From: Mycobacterium shinjukuense
Lineage (GTDB): Bacteria; Actinomycetota; Actinomycetes; Mycobacteriales; Mycobacteriaceae
NCBI RefSeq assembly: GCF_010730055.1
Contig: NZ_AP022575.1
Span: forward strand, 248,001 to 312,000
Direction of reading: 5' to 3'
Length of the DNA stretch: 64,000 bases
The position numbers and the translations under genes are program-made. How positions within the stretch are numbered: position 1 is the stretch's first letter; each line of letters opens with the position of its first letter. Of this stretch, positions 46,419 through 55,628 are shown piece after piece. The notes under the pieces are model-generated. The model worked only from the letters and a program-made list of their open reading frames with translations. It did no database searches and was not told the origin of the DNA.

Positions 46419-47492
46419 TCAACGCTCGATCGCGGGAGGGGCGGGCCGGTCGAGTTCGAGGGCATCCAAGGCACGCGTTGCCAGCGCCCGGCCGACGGCG
46501 ATCACCTCCACCGCCCGGTGGAACTCCAGGCTTCGGCACGTCGAGCGCGGCACCTCGATGAGCAGGTCGGCCGGGTAGGCCGCCATCGTATGGCGTGCCA
46601 GCGCGGACTGGGCGATGTCGATCGTCCGGTTCATCACCTCGAAGCTGCCCATCTTGGGCAGTCCGGGGGCGCCATCGGGTTCCTGCCGGTCGGGCGGGGG
46701 CTCCTCGATCGCCCCGATCGCGGGGGCTTCCGCCCAGGAGTCCGACTCCGGGGCCGTCGCGCCCAGCCGGCTCAACAACGCCCGCGCCGTCGGCCGGTCC
46801 AGCAGCGACCGGGCGACGCTGGCGTCGAACAGCGCAGAGGTGCTGCGCACCATGCGGTTCAACCACTCGACGGTGACCCCCGGCTCGGAGTCGCGGGGCG
46901 GGCCGGCGTCACCGCCGTTGAGGCTCACCGCGATCGTCAGGTCGGCGTTGACCCCGGCGATCGGTGCCATCGGCAGCGGATCCAGGATGCCGCCGTCGGC
47001 GAGTAGGCGTCCGTCCACCTCGTGCGGGGCGATCACACCCGGTATGGCGATGGACGCCCGAATGGCCGCGTCGAGGGGCCCGCGCTGAAACCACACCGAC
47101 TTGCCCGCCAACAGGTCGGTCGCCACCGCCGTGTAGGGGATGGGCAGTTGTTCGATGCTGACCGGGCCGACGATGTCGCGCACCGCGTCCAAGATCTTCT
47201 CCGCCCGCAGCACGCCGGCCGCGGTGATCGACGGATCCAGCAGGCGCAGGATGGTGCGCTGCGTCAGCGACTTCGCCCAGTCGGCCAGCTCGTCGAGGCG
47301 GCCGGCCGCTTGCACACCACCGACCACGGCACCCATCGACGAGCCGGCGATCCCGACGATCTCGTAGCCACGCTCCCGCAGCGCCTGGATCACCCCGATG
47401 TGGGCGTAACCCCGGGCCCCGCCGCTGCCCAGCGCCAACGCGACGCGAGTCGCTTTCGACCCCCGCGCGCGCAACGGTACCGGTCCGGGCAT
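46419..47492 (-). CDS. Patatin-like phospholipase (Rv1063c-like)
   Basis: 357 residues. The patatin signatures are complete: oxyanion loop GSGGARGYAHIGV, nucleophile GIAGSSMGAVVGG and the catalytic Asp in LLADGGILDPLPM. It should hydrolyse acyl esters of lipids. A proline-rich low-complexity stretch (EEPPPDRQEPDGAPGLPK) sits near the C-terminus. The M. tuberculosis genes between Rv1060 and Rv1063c, and lpqV, are not found here. Confidence 0.88.
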   Translation of the reverse strand: MPGPVPLRARGSKATRVALALGSGGARGYAHIGVIQALRERGYEIVGIAGSSMGAVVGGVQAAGRLDELADWAKSLTQRTILRLLDPSITAAGVLRAEKILDAVRDIVGPVSIEQLPIPYTAVATDLLAGKSVWFQRGPLDAAIRASIAIPGVIAPHEVDGRLLADGGILDPLPMAPIAGVNADLTIAVSLNGGDAGPPRDSEPGVTVEWLNRMVRSTSALFDASVARSLLDRPTARALLSRLGATAPESDSWAEAPAIGAIEEPPPDRQEPDGAPGLPKMGSFEVMNRTIDIAQSALARHTMAAYPADLLIEVPRSTCRSLEFHRAVEVIAVGRALATRALDALELDRPAPPAIER

Positions 47493-47773
47493 GCCTTCAT
47501 TCTGCGCGGCGCGAAACCCTGACAGCGAACCGGCCGACGGTTTTGATGCACCCCTGATTTCAACTGCCGAGGTCTACCGCAGAGGGGCGTCGACGTGGGT
47601 CGTCACGTCGGCTGGGGAGACGCCGGCGACACCCGGCGGCGCTGCGGCTCCGGCTCACGTCGCCAAGCTGTGCAACACTGGCCGCCGTGATGGAGCGCTT
47701 CGGATTTTGGGAGTGTTGTCGGCCCTAACCCGCCGCCGCTTGCCCCGTTCGTTCCCCTCATTGGAGTTCTTCC

Positions 47774-48316
47774 ATGGCCATGCCGATTTCCTCGGGACCC
47801 ACCCGACTTCGGGTGCCCGATCTGCTGCACGCCACCGACCAAGCCGCCGACGACGTGCTCAGCGGACGGTGCGACCACCTGCTGCCCCCCGGCGGTGTCC
47901 CGGCAACCGAGCGCTGGTTCACCCGCATCCACGGTGACGACGAGCTGGACATCTGGCTGATCAGCTGGGTCCCCGGCCGGCCGACCGAGCTGCACGACCA
48001 CGGCGGCTCGCTGGGAGCGCTGACGGTGCTCTCCGGGTCGCTCAACGAATACCGCTGGGACGGCCGGCGGTTGCGGCGCCGTCGGCTCGACGCCGGCGAT
48101 CAGGCCGGGTTCCCGCTGGGCTGGGTGCACGATGTGGTCTGGGCGCCAAGGCCCGCCCCGGCTGCGGAACCGGTCGCAAGTGCCCCGCCGCCGACCCTGA
48201 GCGTGCACGCGTACTCGCCGCCGCTGACCGCCATGTCCTACTACGAGATCACCGAGCACAACACCCTGCGGCGGCGGCGCACCGAGTTGACCGACCAACC
48301 CGAACGGCCGGAATGA
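47774..48316 (+). CDS. Cysteine dioxygenase-like cupin
   Basis: 180 residues from ATG 47774 with GGAG upstream. The cupin core has metal-binding histidines in TELHDHGGSLGALTVLSGSL and a distal GWVHDVVW, plus the CDO-type end LSVHAYSPPLTAMSYYEI. Cysteine dioxygenases oxidise thiols to sulfinates; here the thiol is unknown. The stop overlaps the rhodanese start (ATGA at 48313-48316). Equals Rv1065 by order. Confidence 0.85.
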   Translation: MAMPISSGPTRLRVPDLLHATDQAADDVLSGRCDHLLPPGGVPATERWFTRIHGDDELDIWLISWVPGRPTELHDHGGSLGALTVLSGSLNEYRWDGRRLRRRRLDAGDQAGFPLGWVHDVVWAPRPAPAAEPVASAPPPTLSVHAYSPPLTAMSYYEITEHNTLRRRRTELTDQPERPE

Positions 48317-48708
48317 GCCGAATCGAGCAGGTCCTGGACGCCGCCCGCGCCCGATATGCCCGCCTGCCGGCCGACCTTGTGGCCGAGGCGGTGCGGCGGG
48401 GCGCGGTGCTGGTCGACATCCGGCCGCAGGCCCAGCGCGCCGCAGAGGGCGAGGTGCCCGGCGCCCTGGTGATCGAACGCAACGTGCTGGAATGGCGCTG
48501 CGACCCGACCAGCGACGCCAAGCTGCCGCAGGCCGTCGGCGACGACGTCGAGTGGGTGATCCTGTGTTCGCAGGGCTACACCTCGAGCCTGGCGGTGGCG
48601 GCGCTGCTGGACTTGGGTCTGCACCGGGCCACCGACGTCGTCGGCGGCTATCACGCGCTGGCCGCCGCCGGCGCGCTGGCCGAGTTGAGCCAACTGCTAG
48701 CCGGCTGA
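48313..48708 (+). CDS. Rhodanese-like sulfurtransferase
   Basis: 131 residues. Rhodanese fold with VLVDIRPQAQR, GEVPGALVIERNVLEWR, and the active loop VILCSQGYTSSLAA-type (LCSQGYTSS) with catalytic Cys. It would accept a persulfide or thiosulfate sulfur. Coupled by overlap to the cupin, a pairing that suggests joint thiol/sulfane metabolism. Its 3' end overlaps the convergent hydrolase gene by 12 bp. Confidence 0.88.
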   Translation: MSRIEQVLDAARARYARLPADLVAEAVRRGAVLVDIRPQAQRAAEGEVPGALVIERNVLEWRCDPTSDAKLPQAVGDDVEWVILCSQGYTSSLAVAALLDLGLHRATDVVGGYHALAAAGALAELSQLLAG

Positions 48709-50466
48709 GCCGCTGCTCCCCGGCGATCCCAGCGGCTTGGCGTTGGCGTGCAACAGCGGCCGCAGCCGCTCGGTCTTCTCCGGTGTCCAGCCCGGCGGCG
48801 ACAAGACCGCGGCCCAGCCGTCGGCCACGTTGGCGACGTAGCGGTGACCGTGCCCGTCCGGCACATCGACGGCCACCGCCATGTCGGCGGAGACCTGCAG
48901 GAACGTCACGACCGGGATCCAGCGCGTTTGCGGCAGCACGTCATAGCCCCGCTTTTCACGCAGCCAGTCCGGTTCCTTGAACAGCAGATCCGGTGTCCAC
49001 CAGGCGATCGGGTCGGAGGCGTGCTGCAAATACACCACCCGCGGCCTGCCCCAGTGCGCGTCGGGGCGCTGCAAATCCTCGGGGCGGGCGGCGAACCGGA
49101 CGTTGTGACCGTCGTCGTAGATCGGCAGCCACTCCGGCGAACCGGGATCGCGGGCGGAGGTCAGGTCCTTCCACACGGTGTTGTTGAACGTCGGTCCGCT
49201 GAACAACGCGCCGTCGGTGCGGGCAAGGATGTTGTTGAGGTTCATGAACGGCGCCTCGCCGCCGAACGAACCCAGACTCTCGCCGAACACCACGAGCTTG
49301 GGGCGCTTGAATTCCGGCATCTGCCGGATCAGCTTGTCGACCGCCTCGAACAGCGCCTGGCCGGCATGGCGGGCGTTCTCCTTGTCCACCAAGAACGACA
49401 GCCAGCTGGGCAGAAACGAATACTGCATGCTCACGATCGCGGTGTTGCCGTTGTACATGTACTCCAGCGCCGAGGCTTCGGCCTCGTTGATCCAGCCGGT
49501 GCCGGTGGTGGTGGCCACCGCGACGACGGCGCGCTGTAGGCCGCCCGCGCGCTGCAGCTCGCGGGCCGCCAGGTCGGCGGTCGCGGTGATGCCGTTGGCC
49601 GAGTTCAACCCGGCGTAGGCGCGGATCGGCTCGATGGCCGGGGCTTCGTTGAACGCGGTGAGCTGGGCGCGGCTGGGCCCGCCCTCGACAAAGATCCGGC
49701 CCTGATGACCCAACGACTCCCACGAGACCAGTGATTGCGGGCCACCGGAGCGCAGCGGCGTTTTCGGCGGCGCGGTGTCGGGATCCATCTCGTTGTTGAC
49801 CGCGGCGAAGGTGCCGTTCATCGAACGCATGGCGAACTTGAGCACCACACCGTTGAGCACCGTGATCGACAGTGTCACCAGCAGGATCAGCACGATGGTC
49901 GCCGAGACCCGAAACGGCGCGATCCGATCGACCTGCGCCACCAGGAACCTGAACAACCAGCGGATGAACTGACCGATTTCGACCAACGTGAACAGCACCA
50001 CGAGCGACACCGCCGCGGCCCACGGGTAGTCGTACCATTCCAGGTGCTCGACGCCCATCAGGTTGCGCACGTCGTCTTGCCAGACGTGGAACCAGACCCC
50101 CATGCCGACCATGCCGACCGCGCCTACGGCGATCAGCGGCAGCCACGCCCAGCGTGGCGGCGGGGGGCTGGAATCCCGCGTCCGCATATATCGGACCAGC
50201 CACACGGCGAAGACGCCCAGGCCGTAGCCGATGGCCCCGGAAATGCCGCTGATGATTCCCTGGTACAGCGGGCCGCGCGGCAGCAGCGAGGGCGTCATCG
50301 ACAGCCACAGGAAAGCCAGGCCGACCGCGGTGCCGGTGAAGGTATAGTGGCGAACCCACCACTGGCCGCGGACCGGACGGGGTCTAGTGGTTTCGGCTTC
50401 GACGTCAGCGGATTCGGTGGCGGCCGCCGGTTCGTCGGTGGCTTTCGCGGTGCCGAGTTCGCTCAT
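48697..50466 (-). CDS. Membrane alpha/beta-hydrolase (Rv1069c-like)
   Basis: 589 residues. Four or five membrane segments occupy the N-terminal 220 residues (YTFTGTAVGLAFLWLSMTPS, GYGLGVFAVWLVRYM, LIAVGAVGMVGMGVWFH, TIVLILLVTLSITVLNG). The soluble C-terminal part carries the Ser nucleophile in VVFGESLGSFGGEAPF, in the alpha/beta-hydrolase style of the DUF2235/9-type membrane esterases of mycobacteria. The ATG overlaps the echA8 stop, so it is the third gene of that operon. Substrate unknown. Confidence 0.85.
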   Translation of the reverse strand: MSELGTAKATDEPAAATESADVEAETTRPRPVRGQWWVRHYTFTGTAVGLAFLWLSMTPSLLPRGPLYQGIISGISGAIGYGLGVFAVWLVRYMRTRDSSPPPPRWAWLPLIAVGAVGMVGMGVWFHVWQDDVRNLMGVEHLEWYDYPWAAAVSLVVLFTLVEIGQFIRWLFRFLVAQVDRIAPFRVSATIVLILLVTLSITVLNGVVLKFAMRSMNGTFAAVNNEMDPDTAPPKTPLRSGGPQSLVSWESLGHQGRIFVEGGPSRAQLTAFNEAPAIEPIRAYAGLNSANGITATADLAARELQRAGGLQRAVVAVATTTGTGWINEAEASALEYMYNGNTAIVSMQYSFLPSWLSFLVDKENARHAGQALFEAVDKLIRQMPEFKRPKLVVFGESLGSFGGEAPFMNLNNILARTDGALFSGPTFNNTVWKDLTSARDPGSPEWLPIYDDGHNVRFAARPEDLQRPDAHWGRPRVVYLQHASDPIAWWTPDLLFKEPDWLREKRGYDVLPQTRWIPVVTFLQVSADMAVAVDVPDGHGHRYVANVADGWAAVLSPPGWTPEKTERLRPLLHANAKPLGSPGSSGSAG

Positions 50467-51236
50467 CGGTGGGTGAACTTGGGAGGGCGTTTCTCGATGA
50501 ACGCCGCCATTCCCTCGGACTGGTCGTCGGTGGCGAACGTCGAATGGAACAGCCGGCGCTCGTAGAGCAGTCCTTCAGACAGGGGGGATTCGAAGGCCCG
50601 GTTGACCGCCTCCTTGGCCATCCTCGCCGCCGACCGCGACATCTGCGCAATGGTGGCGGCGACGGCTTTGGCCTCGGTCAGCAGGTCGTCAGCCGGCACC
50701 ACCCGCGACACCAGTCCGCTTCGTTCGGCCTCGGCCGCGTCGATGGTGCGCCCGGTCAGGATCAGGTCCATCGCCTTGGCCTTGCCGATCGCCCTCGTCA
50801 GGCGCTGCGAGCCGCCCATACCCGGCAGCACGCCCAGCTTGATCTCCGGCTGGCCGAACTTGGCCGTGTCGGCGGCGATCACCAGGTCGCACATCATCGC
50901 CAGCTCGCAGCCCCCGCCGAGGGCGTGCCCGGCCACCGCGGCGATCGTCGGGGTGCGCACGGCGGCCAGTTCGCCCCAACCGGCGAAGAAGTCCGCGCCG
51001 AACGCGTCGGCGAACGTCAGGCCGGCCATTTCCTTGATGTCGGCGCCGGCGGCGAACGCCTTGGCCGATCCGGTGATGATGATCGCCCCGATATCCGGAT
51101 CGTTGTCCAGTTCGGTTGCCGCGCTGGTGACTTCGGTCATCACCTGGCTGTTGAGCGCGTTCAGTGCCTGCGGCCGGTTCAGTGTGATGATGCCGACCCG
51201 CTGCTCGCGCTCGACCAGGATGGTTTCATACCCCAT
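50463..51236 (-). CDS. echA8: Enoyl-CoA hydratase EchA8-like
   Basis: 257 residues, a typical crotonase: LNRPQALNALNS, the oxyanion hole AFAAGADIKEMA and AGHALGGGCELAMMCDLVIA with Glu in GQPEIKLGVLPGMGGSQRL. Both catalytic glutamates seem present. It hydrates enoyl-CoA in beta-oxidation. 11 bp downstream of echA9 and overlapping the next gene as ATGA (50463-50466). Confidence 0.95.
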   Translation of the reverse strand: MGYETILVEREQRVGIITLNRPQALNALNSQVMTEVTSAATELDNDPDIGAIIITGSAKAFAAGADIKEMAGLTFADAFGADFFAGWGELAAVRTPTIAAVAGHALGGGCELAMMCDLVIAADTAKFGQPEIKLGVLPGMGGSQRLTRAIGKAKAMDLILTGRTIDAAEAERSGLVSRVVPADDLLTEAKAVAATIAQMSRSAARMAKEAVNRAFESPLSEGLLYERRLFHSTFATDDQSEGMAAFIEKRPPKFTHR

Positions 51237-51247
51237 GTGTTGCCTTT

Positions 51248-52285
51248 CTAGAAACTCAGGTCGTCATCGACCGGCGCGAAGTAGGCTGCGACGTCGGCCG
51301 CGCTGATCTCGTCGATGGTCGCCGGCGACCATGTCGGGTTGCGGTCCTTGTCGATCAGTTGCGCGCGGATGCCCTCCACTAAGTCGTGGGAGCGCAGCGA
51401 CGCCGACGACACCCGATAGTCCTGGATCAGCACGTCCTCCAGGGTGTGCAGTTTGGCGGCGCGCCGCACCGCCTCCAACGTCACCGACAGCGCGATCGGG
51501 GAGCGGCTGGCGATGAGCTTGGCGGCGTCGTTGGCCGGTCCGGCGTGATGCGCGCGCAGCGCGGCGACGATATCGGCCATGGTCTCGCCCGAGTAGCACT
51601 CGTCGATCCATTCACGTTGTGCGGCAAGCTCGCTCGGCGGCGGTTCGATGGCGTGCTGGGCCAGCGCGCGCTCGAGGCCGTCGGCGGCGATCGCGGCGGT
51701 GAACGCGTCGAGTCGATCGTGTGGGACGTAATGGTCGGCGAAGCCCAGCGCGATGGCGTCGGCGCCGGAGAACGGGGCTCCGGTCAGCGCGGCATGTAGC
51801 CCCAGCGCCCCGGGCGCACGGGACAGCAGATACGCCCCACCGACGTCGGGGATGAACCCGATGCCGACCTCGGGCATCGCGACCTTGGAGGTGTCGGTCA
51901 CCACCCGGGTGTTCGCGTGTGCGCTGACGCCGACGCCACCGCCCATCACGATGCCGTCCATCAACGCCACGTACGGCTTGGCGAACCGGCCGATCTGGCC
52001 ATTGAGCAGATACTCGTGGCGCCAGAACCGGCGCGCTTCGACCCCGTCCCTGCGGGCGCTGTGATAGACCACTACCACATCACCGCCGGCGCACAAGCCG
52101 CGTTCCCCGGCTCCGGAGAGCACCACTGTGTGCACCGCGTCGTCGCGTTCCCACTCGGAAAGGACGGCGCTGAGCCGGTCCACCATCGTTTGGTTCAGCG
52201 AGTTGATCGCTTGGGGGCGGTTCAGTGTTAGGAAGCCGACGCCATCGTCGACGTCTGTCAGGACCTCGTCGGATTCCCCTGTCAA
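51248..52285 (-). CDS. echA9: 3-hydroxyisobutyryl-CoA hydrolase-like, EchA9
   Basis: 345 residues with a TTG start. Crotonase family, hydrolase branch: FLTLNRPQAINSLNQTMV, ERGLCAGGDVVVVYHSARRD, ALMDGIVMGGGVGVSAHANT, AMPEVGIGFIPDVGGAYLLS. The E-x-x-x-G-F pattern is that of valine-degradation hydrolases which release 3-hydroxyisobutyrate from its CoA ester. First gene of an operon with echA8 and the membrane hydrolase. Confidence 0.93.
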   Translation of the reverse strand: MTGESDEVLTDVDDGVGFLTLNRPQAINSLNQTMVDRLSAVLSEWERDDAVHTVVLSGAGERGLCAGGDVVVVYHSARRDGVEARRFWRHEYLLNGQIGRFAKPYVALMDGIVMGGGVGVSAHANTRVVTDTSKVAMPEVGIGFIPDVGGAYLLSRAPGALGLHAALTGAPFSGADAIALGFADHYVPHDRLDAFTAAIAADGLERALAQHAIEPPPSELAAQREWIDECYSGETMADIVAALRAHHAGPANDAAKLIASRSPIALSVTLEAVRRAAKLHTLEDVLIQDYRVSSASLRSHDLVEGIRAQLIDKDRNPTWSPATIDEISAADVAAYFAPVDDDLSF

Positions 52286-52486
52286 GCGCTAGCCTCCCCT
52301 CTGCCGGAAATTCGTCAGCGGCCCATGAGTTTGACCTGCAATCTAGATCGTGGCTCGCTCAGTGATGCCTTCGGGGCTAAGGTTGAGCGGTATCCGGAAA
52401 TGGGAACCTGGGCGGGCCACCGATCGTTGAGCGGGTGTTCGCACAGCGTGAAGCTGTAGCCATGAGCCATGAGAGGGGATCCGACG

Positions 52487-53326
52487 GTGCGGGAGACAAG
52501 CAACCCGGTATTTCGTTCGCTTCCTAAGCAGCGGGGCGGATACGCGCAGTTCGGCACTGGCACCGCCCAGATGCAGCCGGGATATCTTGCCGATCCCTAC
52601 ACGCCCTACCGGGAGACGAAGGTCTCCCGTCCGCTGACCATCGACGACGTCGTCACCAAGACCGGCTTAACGCTGGCCATGCTGACGGCCAGCGCGGTGG
52701 TCTCCTACTTCCTGGTCGCAGGCAACCTCGCACTGGCGATGCCGTTGACCCTAGTGGGCGCGTTCGGCGGCTTAGCGCTGGTGCTGATCGCGACGCTCGG
52801 CCGCAAACAGGACAACCCATTGATCGTGCTCACCTACGCCGCGCTCGAGGGCTTGTTCCTGGGTGCCATCTCGTTCGTGCTGGCGAACTTCTCGGTGGGC
52901 TCCGCCAACGCGGGAATGCTCATCGGGGAGGCGGTGCTAGGCACGCTCGGCGTGTTCTTCGGCATGCTGGTCGTCTACAAGACCGGCGCGATCAGGGTGA
53001 CGCCGAAGTTCACCCGGATGCTGATCGCCGCCATGTTCGGCGTGCTGGTGCTGATGCTGGGCAACTTTGTGCTAGCGATGTTCAATGTTGGCGGCGGTGA
53101 AGGCTTGGGCTTGCGCAGCGCCGGCCCTCTAGGCATCATCTTCTCCCTAGTGTGCATCGGCATCGCGGCGTTCAGCTTCCTGATCGACTTCGACGCGGCT
53201 GACCAGATGATTCGCGCGGGCGCCCCGGAGAAGGCCGCCTGGGGTATCGCCTTAGGCTTGACCGTGACGTTGGTCTGGCTGTACATCGAGATCCTGCGTC
53301 TGCTCAGTTATCTGCAAAACGATTAG
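52487..53326 (+). CDS. Bax inhibitor-1/YccA-type membrane protein
   Basis: 279 residues from GTG 52487 with GAGAGGGGAT upstream; an ATG at 52469 is 18 bp further but lies inside that site. Seven hydrophobic segments follow a polar N-terminus (LTLAMLTASAVVSYFLVAGN, ALVLIATLGRK, FLGAISFVLANF, VLGTLGVFFGMLVVYKTGAI, MLIAAMFGVLVLMLGNFVLA, GIIFSLVCIGIAAFSFLIDF, ALGLTVTLVWLYIEILRLLS). The ending IDFDAADQMI is a BI-1 hallmark. Possibly a pH-sensitive calcium leak. Equals Rv1072. Confidence 0.9.
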   Translation: MRETSNPVFRSLPKQRGGYAQFGTGTAQMQPGYLADPYTPYRETKVSRPLTIDDVVTKTGLTLAMLTASAVVSYFLVAGNLALAMPLTLVGAFGGLALVLIATLGRKQDNPLIVLTYAALEGLFLGAISFVLANFSVGSANAGMLIGEAVLGTLGVFFGMLVVYKTGAIRVTPKFTRMLIAAMFGVLVLMLGNFVLAMFNVGGGEGLGLRSAGPLGIIFSLVCIGIAAFSFLIDFDAADQMIRAGAPEKAAWGIALGLTVTLVWLYIEILRLLSYLQND

Positions 53327-53339
53327 CTCCTTTCGCGTC

Positions 53340-53394
53340 GACTCTGCGTCCACGAAGCGGGCTCCTCGAGCTTTCGCCCGGTGGGCGCAGAGTC
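53340..53394. repeat. Palindromic repeat, copy 1
   Basis: Arms GACTCTGCGTCCAC (53340-53353) and GTGGGCGCAGAGTC (53381-53394) pair with one mismatch. It lies after the BI-1 gene and can act as its terminator. A second copy with identical arms is at 54281-54335, on the other side of the broken gene. Confidence 0.75.
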
Positions 53395-53429
53395 AACGGC
53401 CCTGTCGTGGGTGCTGACAGCATGCCCGC

Positions 53430-54282
53430 ATGCCGGAGTGGGGAAAGCAGCCGTTCATCGGCAGCGAGGCGTTAGCGGCCGGCCTTGTCAGCTGGCATGA
53501 GCTGGGCAAGTACTACCTCGCGATCATGCCCAACGTCTACCTGGACAAGCGGCTGAAGCCCTCTTTGCGACAACGCATTTACGCTGCCTGGCTGTGGTCG
53601 GGCCGAAACGGGGTGATCGCCGGGGCCTCGGCGGCAGCGCTGTGGGGCGCGAAATGGGTCGATGAGCAGGCACCGGTGGAGTTGATCTGGCGCAACGCCA
53701 GGGCGCTCAAAGGGGTGAAGACGAGGGATGAATTGCTGCTTGATTGTGAAGTCCAGCGCCTCGACCGCCTCCCTGTGACGACCATTGAGCGCACGGCCTT
53801 CGACCTAGGCCGGCGTCCACCCCTAGGCACCCCCTAGGCAAGGCGGTGGCAAAGCTGGACGCGCCTGCTAATGCCACCGGCTTCAAGATCAACGATGTTG
53901 TCGAGCTGGCGGATAAGCACCCGCACACTCGAGGGCTGCGTCAACTGGATTAGGCGCTGGATCTCATCGACCCAGGTGTGCAGTCACCGAAGGAGACCTG
54001 GCTGCGGCTATTACTGATCAACGCCGGCTTCCAAAGGCCGAAGACCCAGATCCCAGTGCTGGGTGTTGACGGCTATCCGCGCTACTTCCTCGACATGGGT
54101 GGGAGGACATCATGCTCGCCGTCGAATACGACGGCGAGCAACATCGGGTCAGCCGCGATCAGTTCGTGAAAGACATCGAACGCCTGGAGTACATCCAGCG
54201 GGTCGGCTGGACCCACATCAGGGTGCTGGCAGGACACCGAGAGCCAGACATCATCCGCAGGGTTCGGCAGGCGTGGCGTTGA
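53430..54282 (+). pseudogene. Broken Rv1073-like gene (AbiEi/DUF559-like)
   Basis: The N-terminal 130 residues are open from ATG 53430 (IGSEALAAGLVSWHELGKYY). Then an 11-bp tandem repeat (CCCCTAGGCA at 53820 and 53831) shifts the frame into KAVAKLDAPANATGFKINDV, a stop follows at 53951-53953, the frame goes on as ALDLIDPGVQSPKETWLRLL, and a second shift near 54100 gives DIMLAVEYDGEQHRVSRDQF with the C-terminus IIRRVRQAWR. The end block is a DUF559/vsr-like nuclease motif; the start resembles AbiEi-type transcriptional antitoxins. Clearly inactivated. Confidence 0.82.
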
Positions 54283-54335
54283 CTCTGCGTCCACCAGGCG
54301 GTCTACTCGCACTTTTGCGTGGTGGGCGCAGAGTC
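54281..54335. terminator. Palindromic repeat, copy 2, between convergent genes
   Basis: Arms GACTCTGCGTCCAC (54281-54294) and GTGGGCGCAGAGTC (54322-54335) as in copy 1. It stands between the broken Rv1073-like gene and the fadA3 stop, which lies within the right arm, so it can end both transcripts. Confidence 0.75.
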
Positions 54336-55551
54336 AACGCAGGCGCTCCAGGATCATCGCCATGCCTTGTCCGCCGCCGACACACATGGTTTCCAGGCCG
54401 AACGTCTTGTCATAGGTCTGCAGGTTGTTGATCAGCGTCGTGGCGATGCGCGCGCCGGTCATGCCGAATGGATGCCCTAGGGCGATCGCTCCGCCGGAGA
54501 CGTTGAGCTTGTCCTCGTCGATGCCCAGCTCGTAGGCCGAGCCCAGCACCTGCACCGCGAACGCCTCGTTGATCTCGAACAGGTCGATGTCACTGATCGA
54601 CATGCCGGCGTTCGCTAAAGCCTTCTTGGAGGCCTCGATCGGGCCCAAGCCCATGATCTCCGGGGATAGGCCGCTAACCCCGGTGGACACAATGCGCGCC
54701 AGCGGTGTTAAGCCCAGCTCCTTCGCCTTTCTGTCGCTGGTGATCACCAGCGCGGCCGCGCCGTCGTTGAGCGGGCAGGCATTGCCGGCGGTCACCGTGC
54801 CATTGGGGCGGAACACCGGTTTGAGCTCGCTGACCTTCTCGTAGGTGGTTCCCGGCCTGGGGCCGTCGTCGGCGCTCACCATCGTGCCGTCGGGAAGGGT
54901 GATTGGGGTGATCTCGCGCTCGAAGAATCCGCTCTTGATCGCCTCTTCGGCCCGGTTCTGGCTGCGCACACCCCAGCGGTCCTGCTCTTCGCGGGTGATG
55001 CCGGTGAGGATGGCGACGTTCTCCGCGGTCTGGCCCATCGCGATGTAGACATCGGGCAGCTTGCCGTCGGCGCGGGGATCGTGCCACTCGTCGGTGCCTG
55101 CAGCCGCGGCGGCTGAGCGTTCCTGAGCCTCGTCGAACAGCGGGTTCTTGGTGTCCGGCCAGGAATCGGAGTTGCCCTTAACGAAGCGGGACACCGTCTC
55201 CACGCCCGCCGAGATGAAGGCGTCACCCTCCCCGGCCTTGATCGCATGAAATGCCATCCGGGTGGTCTGCAGGGACGACGAGCAGTACCGGTTCACAGTG
55301 GTGCCCGGCAGGAAGTCATAGCCCAGTGCGACCGCGACGACGCGGGCGATGTTGAAGCCGGACTCACCACCCGGCAGGCCGCAGCCCATGATCAGATCGT
55401 CGATCTGGTGTGGGTTGAGCGCGGGCACCTTGTCGAGTGCGGCGCGCACCATCTGGGCGGCCAGGTCGTCGGGCCGCATGCTGACCAGCGACCCTTTCGT
55501 GGCGCGGCCGATGGGTGAGCGGGCGGTTGCGACGATGATGGCTTCTGGCAT
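54334..55551 (-). CDS. fadA3: Acetyl-CoA acetyltransferase FadA3-like
   Basis: 405 residues from ATG 55551. Thiolase signatures: active Cys in VNRYCSSSLQTTRMAFHAI, GNACPLNDGAAAL, GVSGLSPEIMGLGPIEASKK, NEAFAVQVLGSAYELGI, VSGGAIALGHPFGMTGAR and the second Cys in GLETMCVGGGQGMAM. It cleaves 3-ketoacyl-CoA in beta-oxidation. Upstream in-frame residues to 55590 are not needed. Equals Rv1074c. Confidence 0.95.
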   Translation of the reverse strand: MPEAIIVATARSPIGRATKGSLVSMRPDDLAAQMVRAALDKVPALNPHQIDDLIMGCGLPGGESGFNIARVVAVALGYDFLPGTTVNRYCSSSLQTTRMAFHAIKAGEGDAFISAGVETVSRFVKGNSDSWPDTKNPLFDEAQERSAAAAAGTDEWHDPRADGKLPDVYIAMGQTAENVAILTGITREEQDRWGVRSQNRAEEAIKSGFFEREITPITLPDGTMVSADDGPRPGTTYEKVSELKPVFRPNGTVTAGNACPLNDGAAALVITSDRKAKELGLTPLARIVSTGVSGLSPEIMGLGPIEASKKALANAGMSISDIDLFEINEAFAVQVLGSAYELGIDEDKLNVSGGAIALGHPFGMTGARIATTLINNLQTYDKTFGLETMCVGGGQGMAMILERLR

Positions 55552-55628
55552 GACGGCTCCTCCATTGGGGTCCCTGCGCGCTACTCCCACCCACCCCGGT
55601 GGGGACTAGACCCAGACCAATCTAGTCG

